Assembly: GCA_025449645.1 (NCBI GenBank)
Contig: JANWIY010000151.1
Span: 1 to 41,800 of the forward strand
Direction: 5' to 3'
DNA from: Chitinophagaceae bacterium
GTDB lineage: Bacteria; Bacteroidota; Bacteroidia; Chitinophagales; Chitinophagaceae
DNA: 41,800 nt
This document shows, in pieces, positions 33,921 through 41,800 of the stretch. Every line of letters begins with the position of its first letter. The stretch's first letter is position 1. Below the pieces are notes generated by a model, which was not told the origin of the DNA, did not search any database, and saw nothing but the letters and a program-made list of their open reading frames with translations. Made by a program: the position numbers and the translations under genes.

Positions 33921-35264
33921 TTAATTTTCAGATACTGAACCTGAAAGCGAATCCCTAATTACAATAACTTTCATAACTGCTTTGCCTGGCACCAAATCAA
34001 GTCCCTGCCGGTTCAAAGCATTTTTCAAATCTGACCAGTCGGTCATTATACAATCCAGAGTAAGATCAATATTTCCCAAAATCTCCGTTTTATCCAGGAT
34101 CGGTGGTTCATTATAATGATAATCCCATATCAGGTTGATCAGGCCTTTCACGAGGTAGTTAGTCATTGTAAAACCGGCACTTTCTTCTATGTCCGGAATC
34201 ACCTGTTTACCTCCTTTGGTAACCAGATTTTTCCGGGCTAAATCGTTGGCAACCAAATTCCAACAAGGCATCTCTCTGTTTTCAATCGTAACACTGTAAC
34301 CAAAATAGTTGCTTAAGTCCCGTTGCATGATAGTCTGCAAAAGCCGGGTCGTCGCTTTATTTTCCGGAATTCGCGTATTATAACAAAACAGGTTTTTTCG
34401 TTTTGCACCATCTGAAGAAAAAAGAGAACTGTCTTCCAGTTCTAAAACAGGCTGAATCCAATATGTGCCGTAAGAATTCTTTTCATAAAGATTCGGTACA
34501 TGAAATATCGTATCTCCGTAAGCCAAATCATAAAGAGATCGTAAATCTATGTTTCCGACCATGATTTGGTTTCTGCAATAGACTTTGTTAATACAAGGTG
34601 GACCAATAGGCGGGACTAAGGAATTGAATCCTGTTAGCAGAGACCGAAATAAAAAAACAGAATCAGGGCCACCATTTCCAGATACCTGAAGCGGTTTTCT
34701 GTAATCAAATTCTGTTTCATCATCGAACAGCATGGGAATGTTTATCGGCTTATGACGAATAAAGGCTTCTATATTTTCAGCATCTAAACCAATCGGACAA
34801 CCTATTCCAGCTACCAGACCAGCAGTATCAATATAGACATATGTTGGCACTCGCTGTATAAGCAAATTTTTGAATACCGCACTATCAAATGCATAAGGCA
34901 TATTAAGCCCTTGTTTGTTTTTGTATTTGGAATAAATCTTTTCAATGGTTTTGTTTTCTAAACCCACGAGCAGGAAATCAACCTTCTCTTTATATTTATT
35001 ATATAAGCTGTTAACCTTCGGAAAGCTTTGCACACAGGTAAGGCAACCCTGGGACCAGAAATCTAAAATCAATCCTTTTTGACGATGCCCCTGTAGAGAA
35101 ACTATGGAGTCGCGAAAGCCTTGCACTTCCCTTATTTCTTTAGTAACTAAAGGCTTTCCTATTTCCGGTCGCTGAGAAAGGCCTGCTCCGGATTGGCCAC
35201 AAACCAATAATGTTCCCACTATACCCGAGCTGACAAGTAACAAGCACTTCAAAGACAAATTCAT
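33921..35264 (-). CDS. TlpA-like thioredoxin protein with DUF3738-like C-terminal domain
   Basis: A 447-residue envelope protein. An N-terminal hydrophobic segment (about 5-23) serves as signal peptide; the Cys22 context LLVCGQ is a poor lipobox. A redoxin domain at about 35-165 has the active site SQGCLTC (Cys74/Cys77) in place of the common WCxxC, and RVPTYVYID as the cis-Pro segment. The C-terminal third (about 290-440) has the pattern of DUF3738: LLQTIMQRDLSNYFGYSVTI, MTNYLVKGLINLIWDY, and PPILDKTEILGNIDLTLD, close to the 'P..DkTgl.G.yd..l' signature. It starts 20 bases after the susD stop, so belongs to the SusCD operon. Substrate unknown; a thiol-related role at the envelope is likely. 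Confidence 0.82.
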   Translation of the reverse strand: MNLSLKCLLLVSSGIVGTLLVCGQSGAGLSQRPEIGKPLVTKEIREVQGFRDSIVSLQGHRQKGLILDFWSQGCLTCVQSFPKVNSLYNKYKEKVDFLLVGLENKTIEKIYSKYKNKQGLNMPYAFDSAVFKNLLIQRVPTYVYIDTAGLVAGIGCPIGLDAENIEAFIRHKPINIPMLFDDETEFDYRKPLQVSGNGGPDSVFLFRSLLTGFNSLVPPIGPPCINKVYCRNQIMVGNIDLRSLYDLAYGDTIFHVPNLYEKNSYGTYWIQPVLELEDSSLFSSDGAKRKNLFCYNTRIPENKATTRLLQTIMQRDLSNYFGYSVTIENREMPCWNLVANDLARKNLVTKGGKQVIPDIEESAGFTMTNYLVKGLINLIWDYHYNEPPILDKTEILGNIDLTLDCIMTDWSDLKNALNRQGLDLVPGKAVMKVIVIRDSLSGSVSEN

Positions 35265-35284
35265 AGTGGAATTTTTAATATGAA

Positions 35285-36658
35285 CTAATACCCTGCATTT
35301 TGAGTCAGGTACGGATCTTTTTGGATCTCAGGTTGGGGAATAGGAAACCAGACATCGGTGGATTGCCAGTTTGATCCTTTAAGTAGGCCCAGGGTTTGAT
35401 CGGAGAGGTTAAGGCGTTTTAGGTCAAACCATCGGTTTCCCCACTCAGTGAAAAGCTCTATTTGTCTTTCATGAATCAGATGTGTCTGAAAACTGGATAG
35501 GTCCGAAGAATTTATTGGAGGAAGACCAGCTCGATTGCGGATTTGATTAATATCTGCATCTCCCGAAACAATATCTCCTTGATTGGCCTCTGCCTCTGCG
35601 CGAATCAGGAGTAATTCACCCAATCGAAATACCACCTGGTACTCTGAAACATCCATTCCTGTCTTTATCTTGTATTTATAAGCAAAGTAGAAGGTTTGGC
35701 CACTTACCGAAATGCTGTCTATCCAATCTTTTCTGCGCATGTCTCCGGTTTCAAATGCAAAAAGAAGAGCAGAATCTAAGGCAACAAGAGAAGGAAAATC
35801 CTCCAGAATAAAATAATCTCCGTCCCAAGTATTACCTCCCGGAACAACCGGCATGAGTTGCCACACGGTTTCAGGACTCTCTTTTAGGAATACTCCATTA
35901 AGATCCGGATTAAGAGAGAAAGTACCGGAGTTTAATATAAGGTTGCAATATTTCTCGGCGTTAACCCAATCTTTCCTGTATAAGGCCAATCGAGCTTCAA
36001 GAAACTCGGCAGCTGCAAGTCCTGGATGGGAGGATCCAGCCCGATCCGGTATGTCAGCAAATGCCTGCGCTGCACCCTGCAGATCATCGTCCATTTGTTT
36101 CTCTATATCCGATAATGTTGATCTTGGTTTACCTGAATTTAATAAATAATTTGTAGCTGTTACTAATGGAATGCTGTCAAACAAATTGATGAGATAAGAA
36201 TAACAAAATGCCCTTAAAAATTTGGCTTCTCCAATCAGATGGGTACGGGTTTCGTCAGGCAAATTATTAGAAGCGGAAACTCCCTCAAGCAAACTATTGA
36301 CTGCGTAGATATATCCGAAAGTAGATCCCCAAAGATTGTTTACCAGCAGTGAATTGCGAGGAGAAATGGAGTTTTGATAAAACTGTCCAGGCTCGGTTTG
36401 GCTTGAATAATTTTTCAACTCATCAGCTGCCATTCCACAGAGCATGCCAATACTTGATCCCCCACCCGAAAAAGGACTGGTTGGGTCCTGCATGATGCTA
36501 CTATATATCCCGGATAAAGCGGCTTTGGCGGATTGATCATTTGCAAATACCACCGAGCTCACCAGTTCTGTTGTAGGAGCAGGAACATTTACAAATTTTC
36601 GACAGCCAGATGTGGTAGATAAGATCAATAATGTGAAAATTTTTCCGATTGCTTTCAT
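35285..36658 (-). CDS. SusD/RagB-family outer-membrane nutrient-binding lipoprotein
   Basis: A 457-residue surface lipoprotein that forms the lid of the SusC channel. Signal peptide with lipobox STTSGC, lipid-bearing Cys19, followed by KFVNVPAP. The N-terminal SusD domain shows the FANDQSAKAALSGIYSSI helix and AEFLEARLALYRKDWVNAEKYC tetratricopeptide-like helices; the C-terminal part has VVFRLGELLLIRAEAEANQGD and the classic INQIRNRAGLPPI, then LIHERQIELFTEWGNRWFDLKR. It ends with the typical WFPIPQPEIQKDPYLTQNAGY. It begins 14 bases after susC. Ligand may be glycan or peptide; no glycoside hydrolase sits beside it, so a polysaccharide ligand is not indicated. Confidence 0.96.
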   Translation of the reverse strand: MKAIGKIFTLLILSTTSGCRKFVNVPAPTTELVSSVVFANDQSAKAALSGIYSSIMQDPTSPFSGGGSSIGMLCGMAADELKNYSSQTEPGQFYQNSISPRNSLLVNNLWGSTFGYIYAVNSLLEGVSASNNLPDETRTHLIGEAKFLRAFCYSYLINLFDSIPLVTATNYLLNSGKPRSTLSDIEKQMDDDLQGAAQAFADIPDRAGSSHPGLAAAEFLEARLALYRKDWVNAEKYCNLILNSGTFSLNPDLNGVFLKESPETVWQLMPVVPGGNTWDGDYFILEDFPSLVALDSALLFAFETGDMRRKDWIDSISVSGQTFYFAYKYKIKTGMDVSEYQVVFRLGELLLIRAEAEANQGDIVSGDADINQIRNRAGLPPINSSDLSSFQTHLIHERQIELFTEWGNRWFDLKRLNLSDQTLGLLKGSNWQSTDVWFPIPQPEIQKDPYLTQNAGY

Positions 36659-36672
36659 GATAATTTCTTTAA

Positions 36673-39600
36673 CTATAGTATGATTTGAAAACCCACTGTA
36701 ATCGTGGTTAATAGCGGAATATTGTTAAAATTCTGCGTCTGTGGACTGAGCCCGGTATAATGATTGAAAGTCAGCAAATTTTGACCCTGAATAAATATTT
36801 TAAATAAACTAATATGAAATCTCTTCAATGTTGCAGATGACAGGTTGTAAGAGATAGCTACATTTTTCAGGCTGATAAATGATGCATCTACAACAGTATT
36901 ATCTCCATATCCATTTACATTATAATATGCAGTAGACGCCGCTGATCCAGGATCCTGACTGTACTTTTGAATATTTGTATGGTTTCCGGATTTTTGCCAG
37001 CGTAGGGTAACTGCTTCCGGCTGATTGCTTAAAGTTCCCGGTACAGAAAAAAATGAATACCTATAATCCCGTCCGGATTGTTTCACAAATTGAAAAAAAA
37101 CATCAAGGCTCCATCCCTTATATTGAAAACTGTTTTCCAGTCCCCCGAAAAGATCCTGCTGAATAACTTTGTTTGTTTCAAGATCATCTGGATACACAGG
37201 ATTGTTTGTGAGATCCCCTTTGCTGTCGTAGAATTGATAGACACCCGTTTCAGGATTAACGCCTGCCATATCAAAAGCGTGAACGATGCCAAGCGGCTTG
37301 CCGATAGCATATCTGGTGGCATAAGAGGATCCGGCTATGCCCGGAAAAGCAATGAGCTTGCTTTTAGGAATAGAAAGGTTAATGCTACTAGTCCAGGTAA
37401 ATGCGCGGGACCGAACGTTGCGTGAATTAATATCAAATTCCCAACCTGAATTCCTTAACAATGCAGGTAGATTGGCAACAATGGAATTAAATCCCGTGAT
37501 CAAAGGCAAAGCATAAGGAACGAGTTGACTACTCGACCGGTTAATGTAATAGCTTGCATTCAGCAGGAGCCGGTCATGAAACCAACCTGTTTCAAGTGCG
37601 CCTTCCCATTTATTATTTTTCTCCCAGCTGTAATTTGGGTTTGAAAGATTATTAGGATACAATCCTCCGGTGTTGTCATAAGGATAAGGTGTGGGACTAT
37701 AAGTAGACAAGTATTGATAATCTCCGATCTGATCATTCCCGGTAACTCCCCAGCTGGTCCTGCATTTTCCGAAACTCAAAAAAGCAAACCTTTTTTGGAT
37801 AAAAGGTTGATTGGAGAAAATCCAGGAAGCGCCGACTGCTCCAAAAGAGGCAAACTGATTACCAGGACCGAAACGGCTTGAACCATCTCTTCGACCTGTA
37901 AAATCGAATATCCATCGATTATTTATGTTGTAAAGAAGTCTTGCAAATAACGCCTGATATTTATAATGCAGATCGTTTGTGGCAATTACGTAAATGTTGG
38001 AAGCACCGGCAATATTTTCAATCAGCGCATCATTGGTAAACCCAGTAGCATCCAGTGTTTGTGCTTTTTGATTTGATCCCTGGAATGTTGATCCAATCAA
38101 AATCTCCACTTTGCTACTTCCCAGGGTTCTTTTCCAATGAAGTTGTGGTTCAAGTATCCAGGTATTGCTATTATTTTCTGCAAATGCGGCCGCGCCGAAA
38201 GGAATACCCCAGGCCGGGTCATAAGACCCTAATGGGAAAGTAGAAGTTTCATTAAAGCTTAGTCGATTATATCCCGCGTTTATCTTCATTTCCAGATCGG
38301 CTGTAAGTTGATAACCAAGAACCAAATTGGAATTCAATGTTTCTGTCTTAGCAAGAAAAAGTGTCTTGACAATGCGCAACGGATTTGTCCAGCTCGAATG
38401 TGCCCAGTTCAGGTTGCCACTTGAATCATAAATTGGAGGAGCATCCGGCGGGAGACTAAGTGCTTGGGCCGTCAGATCCATACCAGGGAGATAGTTATTA
38501 TCTGAAAGATAACTTCCGGAAAATTGCATAGAAAATTTACGATTAAATGAAAAATGCTGAACAGAGATATGCCCAGATACTTTTTGATCAGAAAAATTTC
38601 CTGGAAATACAGTCGTCTCGCGGTGGTAACCACCACCTAATAGCACATTAGTGAGAGAGTCTCCGCCGCTTACTGATGCATGCAAATCATTTGTTTCGCC
38701 TGTTCCACCAAGCAGAACTTTTTGCCAGTCGGTACTTCGCGTCGTATCCCAGATTAAGAGATCCGGTGCGTTTGTAATATCAGGGACTACACCGTCGTTG
38801 CTAAAAGCTTCCCTTCTCATTTGCAAATATTCTGATTTGGAAAGCAGTTTCAAAGGTTGAGCAAGCTTCAGAAAGCCCGAATAAGCGGAAACATCGAGCC
38901 TTGTTTTTCCTGCTTTTCCTTTTTTTGTAGTAATTAAGATCACCCCGTTTGCTCCCCGAGATCCATAAATCGCAGTGGCATCTGCATCTTTTAATACTTC
39001 AACGCTACTGACGGAAGCCGGATCAATACTTCCTAATGGATCGCCGTTTTGAATAATGCCACTAAACAAAGAGCCCATAGGTGCAGAAGGAAAGGGCACA
39101 CCATCAATAATGTACAATGGATCATTTCCACTGGAGATGCTATTCTGTCCACGGATCTTAACCAGAAAGCTGCTCCCCGTTACACCTGTTTGTTGAATCA
39201 CAGAAAGTCCGGAGACTCTGCCTTCCAGGGCGGAGAGAGGGTCAGTTATGGGTTGTTTCTCGATATCCTCCGATTTTACGGTCGCCACATCCCCTGTATT
39301 TAATCTTTTGGTCGTAGTACCATACGCAATCACCTGCACTTCATCCAGGCTGCTGATGGTGCGTTTGAGGATCACTGTTAGATTCGACTTCTTATTCAGC
39401 AAAAGAGTCTGAGTCTGGTAACCAACATGACTCAATACCAACATCGTTTCGTCAGGAATTTTTTCCAGCATAAACTCCCCTTCACTGTTGGTCGTCGTTG
39501 CGATCCGGGATCCCTGCACACCAACCGTAACGTCCTCGACCGGATCTCCCTGTTCATTCGTGATTTTACCCTTAATGTCGATCGGCGGCTGATTTACAAC

Positions 39601-39897
39601 AGGCTTTTTCTGAACAACTATGGTTTTGTTTTCCAGCCGGTACACCAAAGGCTGCCCTGCAAAACAAAGATTAAGAACTTCTTCCAGCGGAGCTTTAGTG
39701 ACATGGATCGTTACCGGTTTTGCTCCCGACAAATCCTTATTTGAATAATAAAAAAAATAACCGGTCTGGTGATGGATCTCTAAGAAAAGATCCTGCAAAG
39801 AGGCATCGTCGCGGTTCAGCGTTATTTCCTGACTGCGTGCATCCACGCAAATGAGCACCGAAATCAGGAGGCAGGTGAGGTAAATAATTTTTCTCAT
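36673..39897 (-). CDS. SusC/RagA-family TonB-dependent transporter with STN signalling domain
   Basis: A 1074-residue outer-membrane receptor. The ATG at 39897 gives MRKIIYLTCLLISVLICVDA, a signal peptide; the upstream in-frame start at 39963 adds 22 residues without one. An STN (secretin/TonB short N-terminal) domain at about 25-98 contains LQDLFLEIHHQTGYFFYYSN. A CarboxypepD_reg-like domain (about 107-190) includes GKITNEQGDPVEDVTVGVQG. The plug (about 200-330) has YIIDGVPF and IYGSRGANGVILITTKKGK. A 22-strand barrel fills the rest, ending in an aromatic-type residue region TTITVGFQIIL. The STN domain implies it signals to FecR. It lies 102 bases after fecR and is first of the susC-susD-tlpA group. 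Substrate not shown. Confidence 0.96.
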   Translation of the reverse strand: MRKIIYLTCLLISVLICVDARSQEITLNRDDASLQDLFLEIHHQTGYFFYYSNKDLSGAKPVTIHVTKAPLEEVLNLCFAGQPLVYRLENKTIVVQKKPVVNQPPIDIKGKITNEQGDPVEDVTVGVQGSRIATTTNSEGEFMLEKIPDETMLVLSHVGYQTQTLLLNKKSNLTVILKRTISSLDEVQVIAYGTTTKRLNTGDVATVKSEDIEKQPITDPLSALEGRVSGLSVIQQTGVTGSSFLVKIRGQNSISSGNDPLYIIDGVPFPSAPMGSLFSGIIQNGDPLGSIDPASVSSVEVLKDADATAIYGSRGANGVILITTKKGKAGKTRLDVSAYSGFLKLAQPLKLLSKSEYLQMRREAFSNDGVVPDITNAPDLLIWDTTRSTDWQKVLLGGTGETNDLHASVSGGDSLTNVLLGGGYHRETTVFPGNFSDQKVSGHISVQHFSFNRKFSMQFSGSYLSDNNYLPGMDLTAQALSLPPDAPPIYDSSGNLNWAHSSWTNPLRIVKTLFLAKTETLNSNLVLGYQLTADLEMKINAGYNRLSFNETSTFPLGSYDPAWGIPFGAAAFAENNSNTWILEPQLHWKRTLGSSKVEILIGSTFQGSNQKAQTLDATGFTNDALIENIAGASNIYVIATNDLHYKYQALFARLLYNINNRWIFDFTGRRDGSSRFGPGNQFASFGAVGASWIFSNQPFIQKRFAFLSFGKCRTSWGVTGNDQIGDYQYLSTYSPTPYPYDNTGGLYPNNLSNPNYSWEKNNKWEGALETGWFHDRLLLNASYYINRSSSQLVPYALPLITGFNSIVANLPALLRNSGWEFDINSRNVRSRAFTWTSSINLSIPKSKLIAFPGIAGSSYATRYAIGKPLGIVHAFDMAGVNPETGVYQFYDSKGDLTNNPVYPDDLETNKVIQQDLFGGLENSFQYKGWSLDVFFQFVKQSGRDYRYSFFSVPGTLSNQPEAVTLRWQKSGNHTNIQKYSQDPGSAASTAYYNVNGYGDNTVVDASFISLKNVAISYNLSSATLKRFHISLFKIFIQGQNLLTFNHYTGLSPQTQNFNNIPLLTTITVGFQIIL

Positions 39898-39985
39898 AAT
39901 GTGGTTTGGTTTGGGCATGAGCCTGACAGCCGGGCTCCGCCGTAATTCTAAAACTACAATCAAGTTTGACTAGCTAATCAAGCTA

Positions 39986-39998
39986 AGGGTTTTACCCT
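39986..39998. promoter_or_regulatory. Short AGGGT/ACCCT hairpin between fecR and susC
   Basis: AGGGT (39986-39990) and ACCCT (39994-39998) flank TTT, directly after the fecR stop. Such a small perfect hairpin could be a weak terminator or an operator between the regulatory pair and susC. A GAGCC/GGCTC pair occurs further on toward susC (minus strand). The rest of the gap has a TAGTTTTA -7-like box (7 of 8) on the minus strand, with a TTG 22 bases upstream. Confidence 0.35.
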
Positions 39999-39999
39999 A

Positions 40000-41187
40000 T
40001 CAGGTTTTCCGGGGTATGACCTGGACTTCATTTCCCTGGATGCGGAAATGAACGTATTCTTCAACTTCCAGCGTCTTTAACACTTCAATCAGAGAACGGC
40101 TCCGTGGAAGTATTCCGGAGAATCGTTCGGTTAATGGACCCTTGTAAGTAACGTGAATCGGATACCACCTGGCGATTTCGTTCATGATCTCATCAAAAGG
40201 CTCATCCTGAAACCAGAACAGATTTTGCCGCCAGGCAGCAGCTTGTTGGATATTAACCGAATCAGTCTTAATTTTTCCGCCTCTCCCCAATACAGCCTGA
40301 TGCCCGGGCTTCAGTATTGTACTGTCAGGTCCAGCTCTCAAACTTATCAGGCCCTGCACCAAAGTTGTTTTCTCTGATGGTTCATCTACGTAATTTCTAA
40401 CATTAAATTCCGTACCCAGTACCCTGACCACCCCATTACCGGCATCCACCAGGAATGGCTTGTTCTTGTTTTTTGTGATTTCAAAATAGCCCTCCCCAGA
40501 TAGAATTACTCTTCTTTCATTCCCTGGAAAGGATACCGGAAAAGTCATACTCGAGCCGGCATTAAGCCAAACCCGGCTCCCATCCGCCAGCGTAATCTGA
40601 TAACTTGATCCTGTAGGTGTGGTCAGCGTACTAAATTCATCTTCTGCCGGTTTCGCTGTTTGTTGAATAGTAAGACTATTGCTGTCGGTTTTCCAAATCA
40701 AATTTGATGCTGTAAGATTTCCATTGTGCGCAGTATCCAAACGAATCACCGTCCCGTTAGCTAAGATGAGTGTGGGTTTTGGCAAAGCAGGATTTACATC
40801 ATTTTTGAACCGCTCTGCCTGGGTTTGATCCTGGTCAGGCATTAATTTAGGATGATGGGTAACAAGAATAAAAGTTCCAGTAACCGCACCTGCAAAAATC
40901 GCGGCAATAGCGGCATATTTTTTCCAGCCAAACAAAACCGGAGCCTTTTTGCTACTCCCCGCTTCGATCCTTTTCCGAATTAGATTCCATGTGGCTTTAC
41001 TATCCCTGGACTTAAGCTTTGCTAATTGCCGGTTCCAGGCATCTTCATTGCTGATGTCGTCAAATAAGTCCTCATTTGCCTGGGACTGCCTGAGCCAGTC
41101 CTCAAGTATTCGCCTATCAAGTTCCGAAAGCGTTTCGTGCTGCTGATAGCGCCAGAGAATATCAACAATTGAAAGGTTTTTTTGCAT
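40000..41187 (-). CDS. FecR-family anti-sigma factor
   Basis: A 395-residue inner-membrane anti-sigma protein. The cytoplasmic N-terminal part (about 1-85) carries the helical sigma-binding region with WLRQSQANEDLFDDISNED, typical of Bacteroidota FecR. A membrane helix lies at about 89-110. The periplasmic FecR domain (about 185-285) has LTTPTGSSYQITLADGSRVW, LNAGSSMTFP and GEGYFEITKNKNKPFLV, followed by a DUF4974 domain (about 320-392) with FDEIMNEIARWYPIHVTY. It is expected to hold the ECF sigma factor until SusC's STN domain reports substrate. It is 95 bases after the sigma gene and 102 before susC, the standard order. Confidence 0.95.
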   Translation of the reverse strand: MQKNLSIVDILWRYQQHETLSELDRRILEDWLRQSQANEDLFDDISNEDAWNRQLAKLKSRDSKATWNLIRKRIEAGSSKKAPVLFGWKKYAAIAAIFAGAVTGTFILVTHHPKLMPDQDQTQAERFKNDVNPALPKPTLILANGTVIRLDTAHNGNLTASNLIWKTDSNSLTIQQTAKPAEDEFSTLTTPTGSSYQITLADGSRVWLNAGSSMTFPVSFPGNERRVILSGEGYFEITKNKNKPFLVDAGNGVVRVLGTEFNVRNYVDEPSEKTTLVQGLISLRAGPDSTILKPGHQAVLGRGGKIKTDSVNIQQAAAWRQNLFWFQDEPFDEIMNEIARWYPIHVTYKGPLTERFSGILPRSRSLIEVLKTLEVEEYVHFRIQGNEVQVIPRKT

Positions 41188-41282
41188 AATCAGGGAATCT
41201 TCCGGTAAAGCTTAATACTTAAAACTCCTCTATCTGAATTAAGCATCCGATAAATTTTTTTTAATCCCCAATAAAGTTAAAC

Positions 41283-41800
41283 CTAAAAAAAGAAGAAATT
41301 CAAGTAGGTAAATGAATGTCTTGCCAGGCTTTGACGTAGGCTTTTGAGGGCGGAAACACGGTGGGTTTTAACGGTATTTATGGATATTCCCAAGCGTTCG
41401 GAGATTTCCGTAAGTTCCAATCCTTCCCGGAAAATCATCATAAACACTTTTTTCCTTTGTTCGGGAAACTCCTCTGCTTTCAAAAATGCCAATTGGCAAA
41501 GCTCAGCACGGATCAGTTCTGCTTCCATTTCAGCAGTAGTCTTTTCTGAAAGATAGCCGACTTCTTCTTGTGCGGCCCTGCGCCGTTTGTTCAGCCGGAT
41601 GTTATCGAGGCAGGCATTTTTTGCTACCGCAAACAGATAATGTACAATTCCCCTGATATTTTGAAATTTCTCACGCCTATCCCAGATTTTGAGAAAAGAT
41701 TCCATCACGATATCTTCTGCCTGAAGGTCATCCTCAATCAGATTACGGGCATAATTCCAAAGCGCATGGTAGTGAATATCATAAAAATATTTTAGCGCAG
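41283..41800 (-). CDS. ECF-type RNA polymerase sigma factor, 5' end cut by window
   Basis: About 172 residues are visible, and the frame stays open to base 41800, so the start lies outside the window; the GTG at 41708 is internal. Region 2 reads YHALWNYARNLIEDDLQAED followed by IVMESFLKIWDRR, the usual core-binding helix. Then comes HYLFAVAKNACLDNIRLNKR. Region 4 at about 120-165 has EISERLGISINTVKTHRVSA, a typical helix-turn-helix, followed by LKSLRQSL. The tail ends in a run of phenylalanines (NFFFF) before the stop at 41283. It should direct transcription of the downstream susCD operon when released by FecR. Family is clear; target genes are inferred from position. Confidence 0.93.
   Translation of the reverse strand, partial: ALKYFYDIHYHALWNYARNLIEDDLQAEDIVMESFLKIWDRREKFQNIRGIVHYLFAVAKNACLDNIRLNKRRRAAQEEVGYLSEKTTAEMEAELIRAELCQLAFLKAEEFPEQRKKVFMMIFREGLELTEISERLGISINTVKTHRVSALKSLRQSLARHSFTYLNFFFF

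Noticed and set aside
33926-33946. TTTCAG/CTGAAA hairpin between convergent genes
   Set aside because: Only six base pairs, within the final codons of the TlpA-DUF3738 gene, with no T-run; not enough for a terminator call.

Overview
The window looks like chromosomal DNA of a Bacteroidota bacterium, most likely a Chitinophagaceae-type soil or water organism. The evidence is an ECF sigma / FecR / SusC / SusD locus, an FtsX-type permease with the N-terminus typical of the phylum, a Bacteroidota-style AMP nucleosidase and CcmB-CcmC-CcmD set, and several TAnnTTTG (-7) boxes a short distance before start codons. No rRNA, tRNA, CRISPR array, insertion sequence or phage gene was recognised. No gene-free stretch exceeds about 250 bases.

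Layout. 1-9.3 kb: a permease cut by the left edge; a GH78 alpha-L-rhamnosidase with a downstream esterase on the minus strand; a secreted TlpA-like thioredoxin protein; an ABC-2 ATPase/permease pair. 9.5-21.5 kb: mostly housekeeping genes, namely a CHASE3-type histidine kinase, queA, a fused two-domain oligopeptide-type ABC ATPase, AMP nucleosidase, a stand-alone HsdR-N-like nuclease-fold protein, glutamate dehydrogenase, ccmD/ccmC/ccmB, thymidine kinase, and waaA (Kdo transferase). 21.6-27.9 kb: a nucleotide-sugar operon with a DegT aminotransferase, UDP-glucose dehydrogenase, UDP-glucuronate decarboxylase-like SDR and rmlB-rmlC-rmlD, but no rmlA. 28-32 kb: a small membrane protein, a GNAT-like protein and three AraC-type regulators. 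32-41.8 kb: a MauE/DoxX-like membrane protein, a tiny secreted four-cysteine peptide, a membrane-anchored protein of unknown function, then on the minus strand an ECF sigma factor (cut by the right edge), FecR, SusC with an STN domain, SusD, and a thioredoxin protein with a DUF3738-like C-terminus.

Two things stand out. First, three intergenic elements (about 9.3, 12.6 and 15.7 kb) share one architecture: inverted arms built mainly from roughly 7-base units (GTTGACG, GTTGATG, or a GGTGGATG variant) around a 35-39 base loop carrying a TGCGAAT(C/T)C core. The arm sequence differs between loci while pairing is kept. All lie at gene 3' ends, and one supplies the stop codon of its neighbour. A fourth, weaker relative lies near 2.4 kb. 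Second, the 28-36 kb region may be an envelope thiol-redox system: MauE-like protein, Cys-rich secreted peptide, unknown anchored protein and TlpA-DUF3738 protein, next to a SusCD transporter with its own sigma/anti-sigma pair. Its function is inference only.
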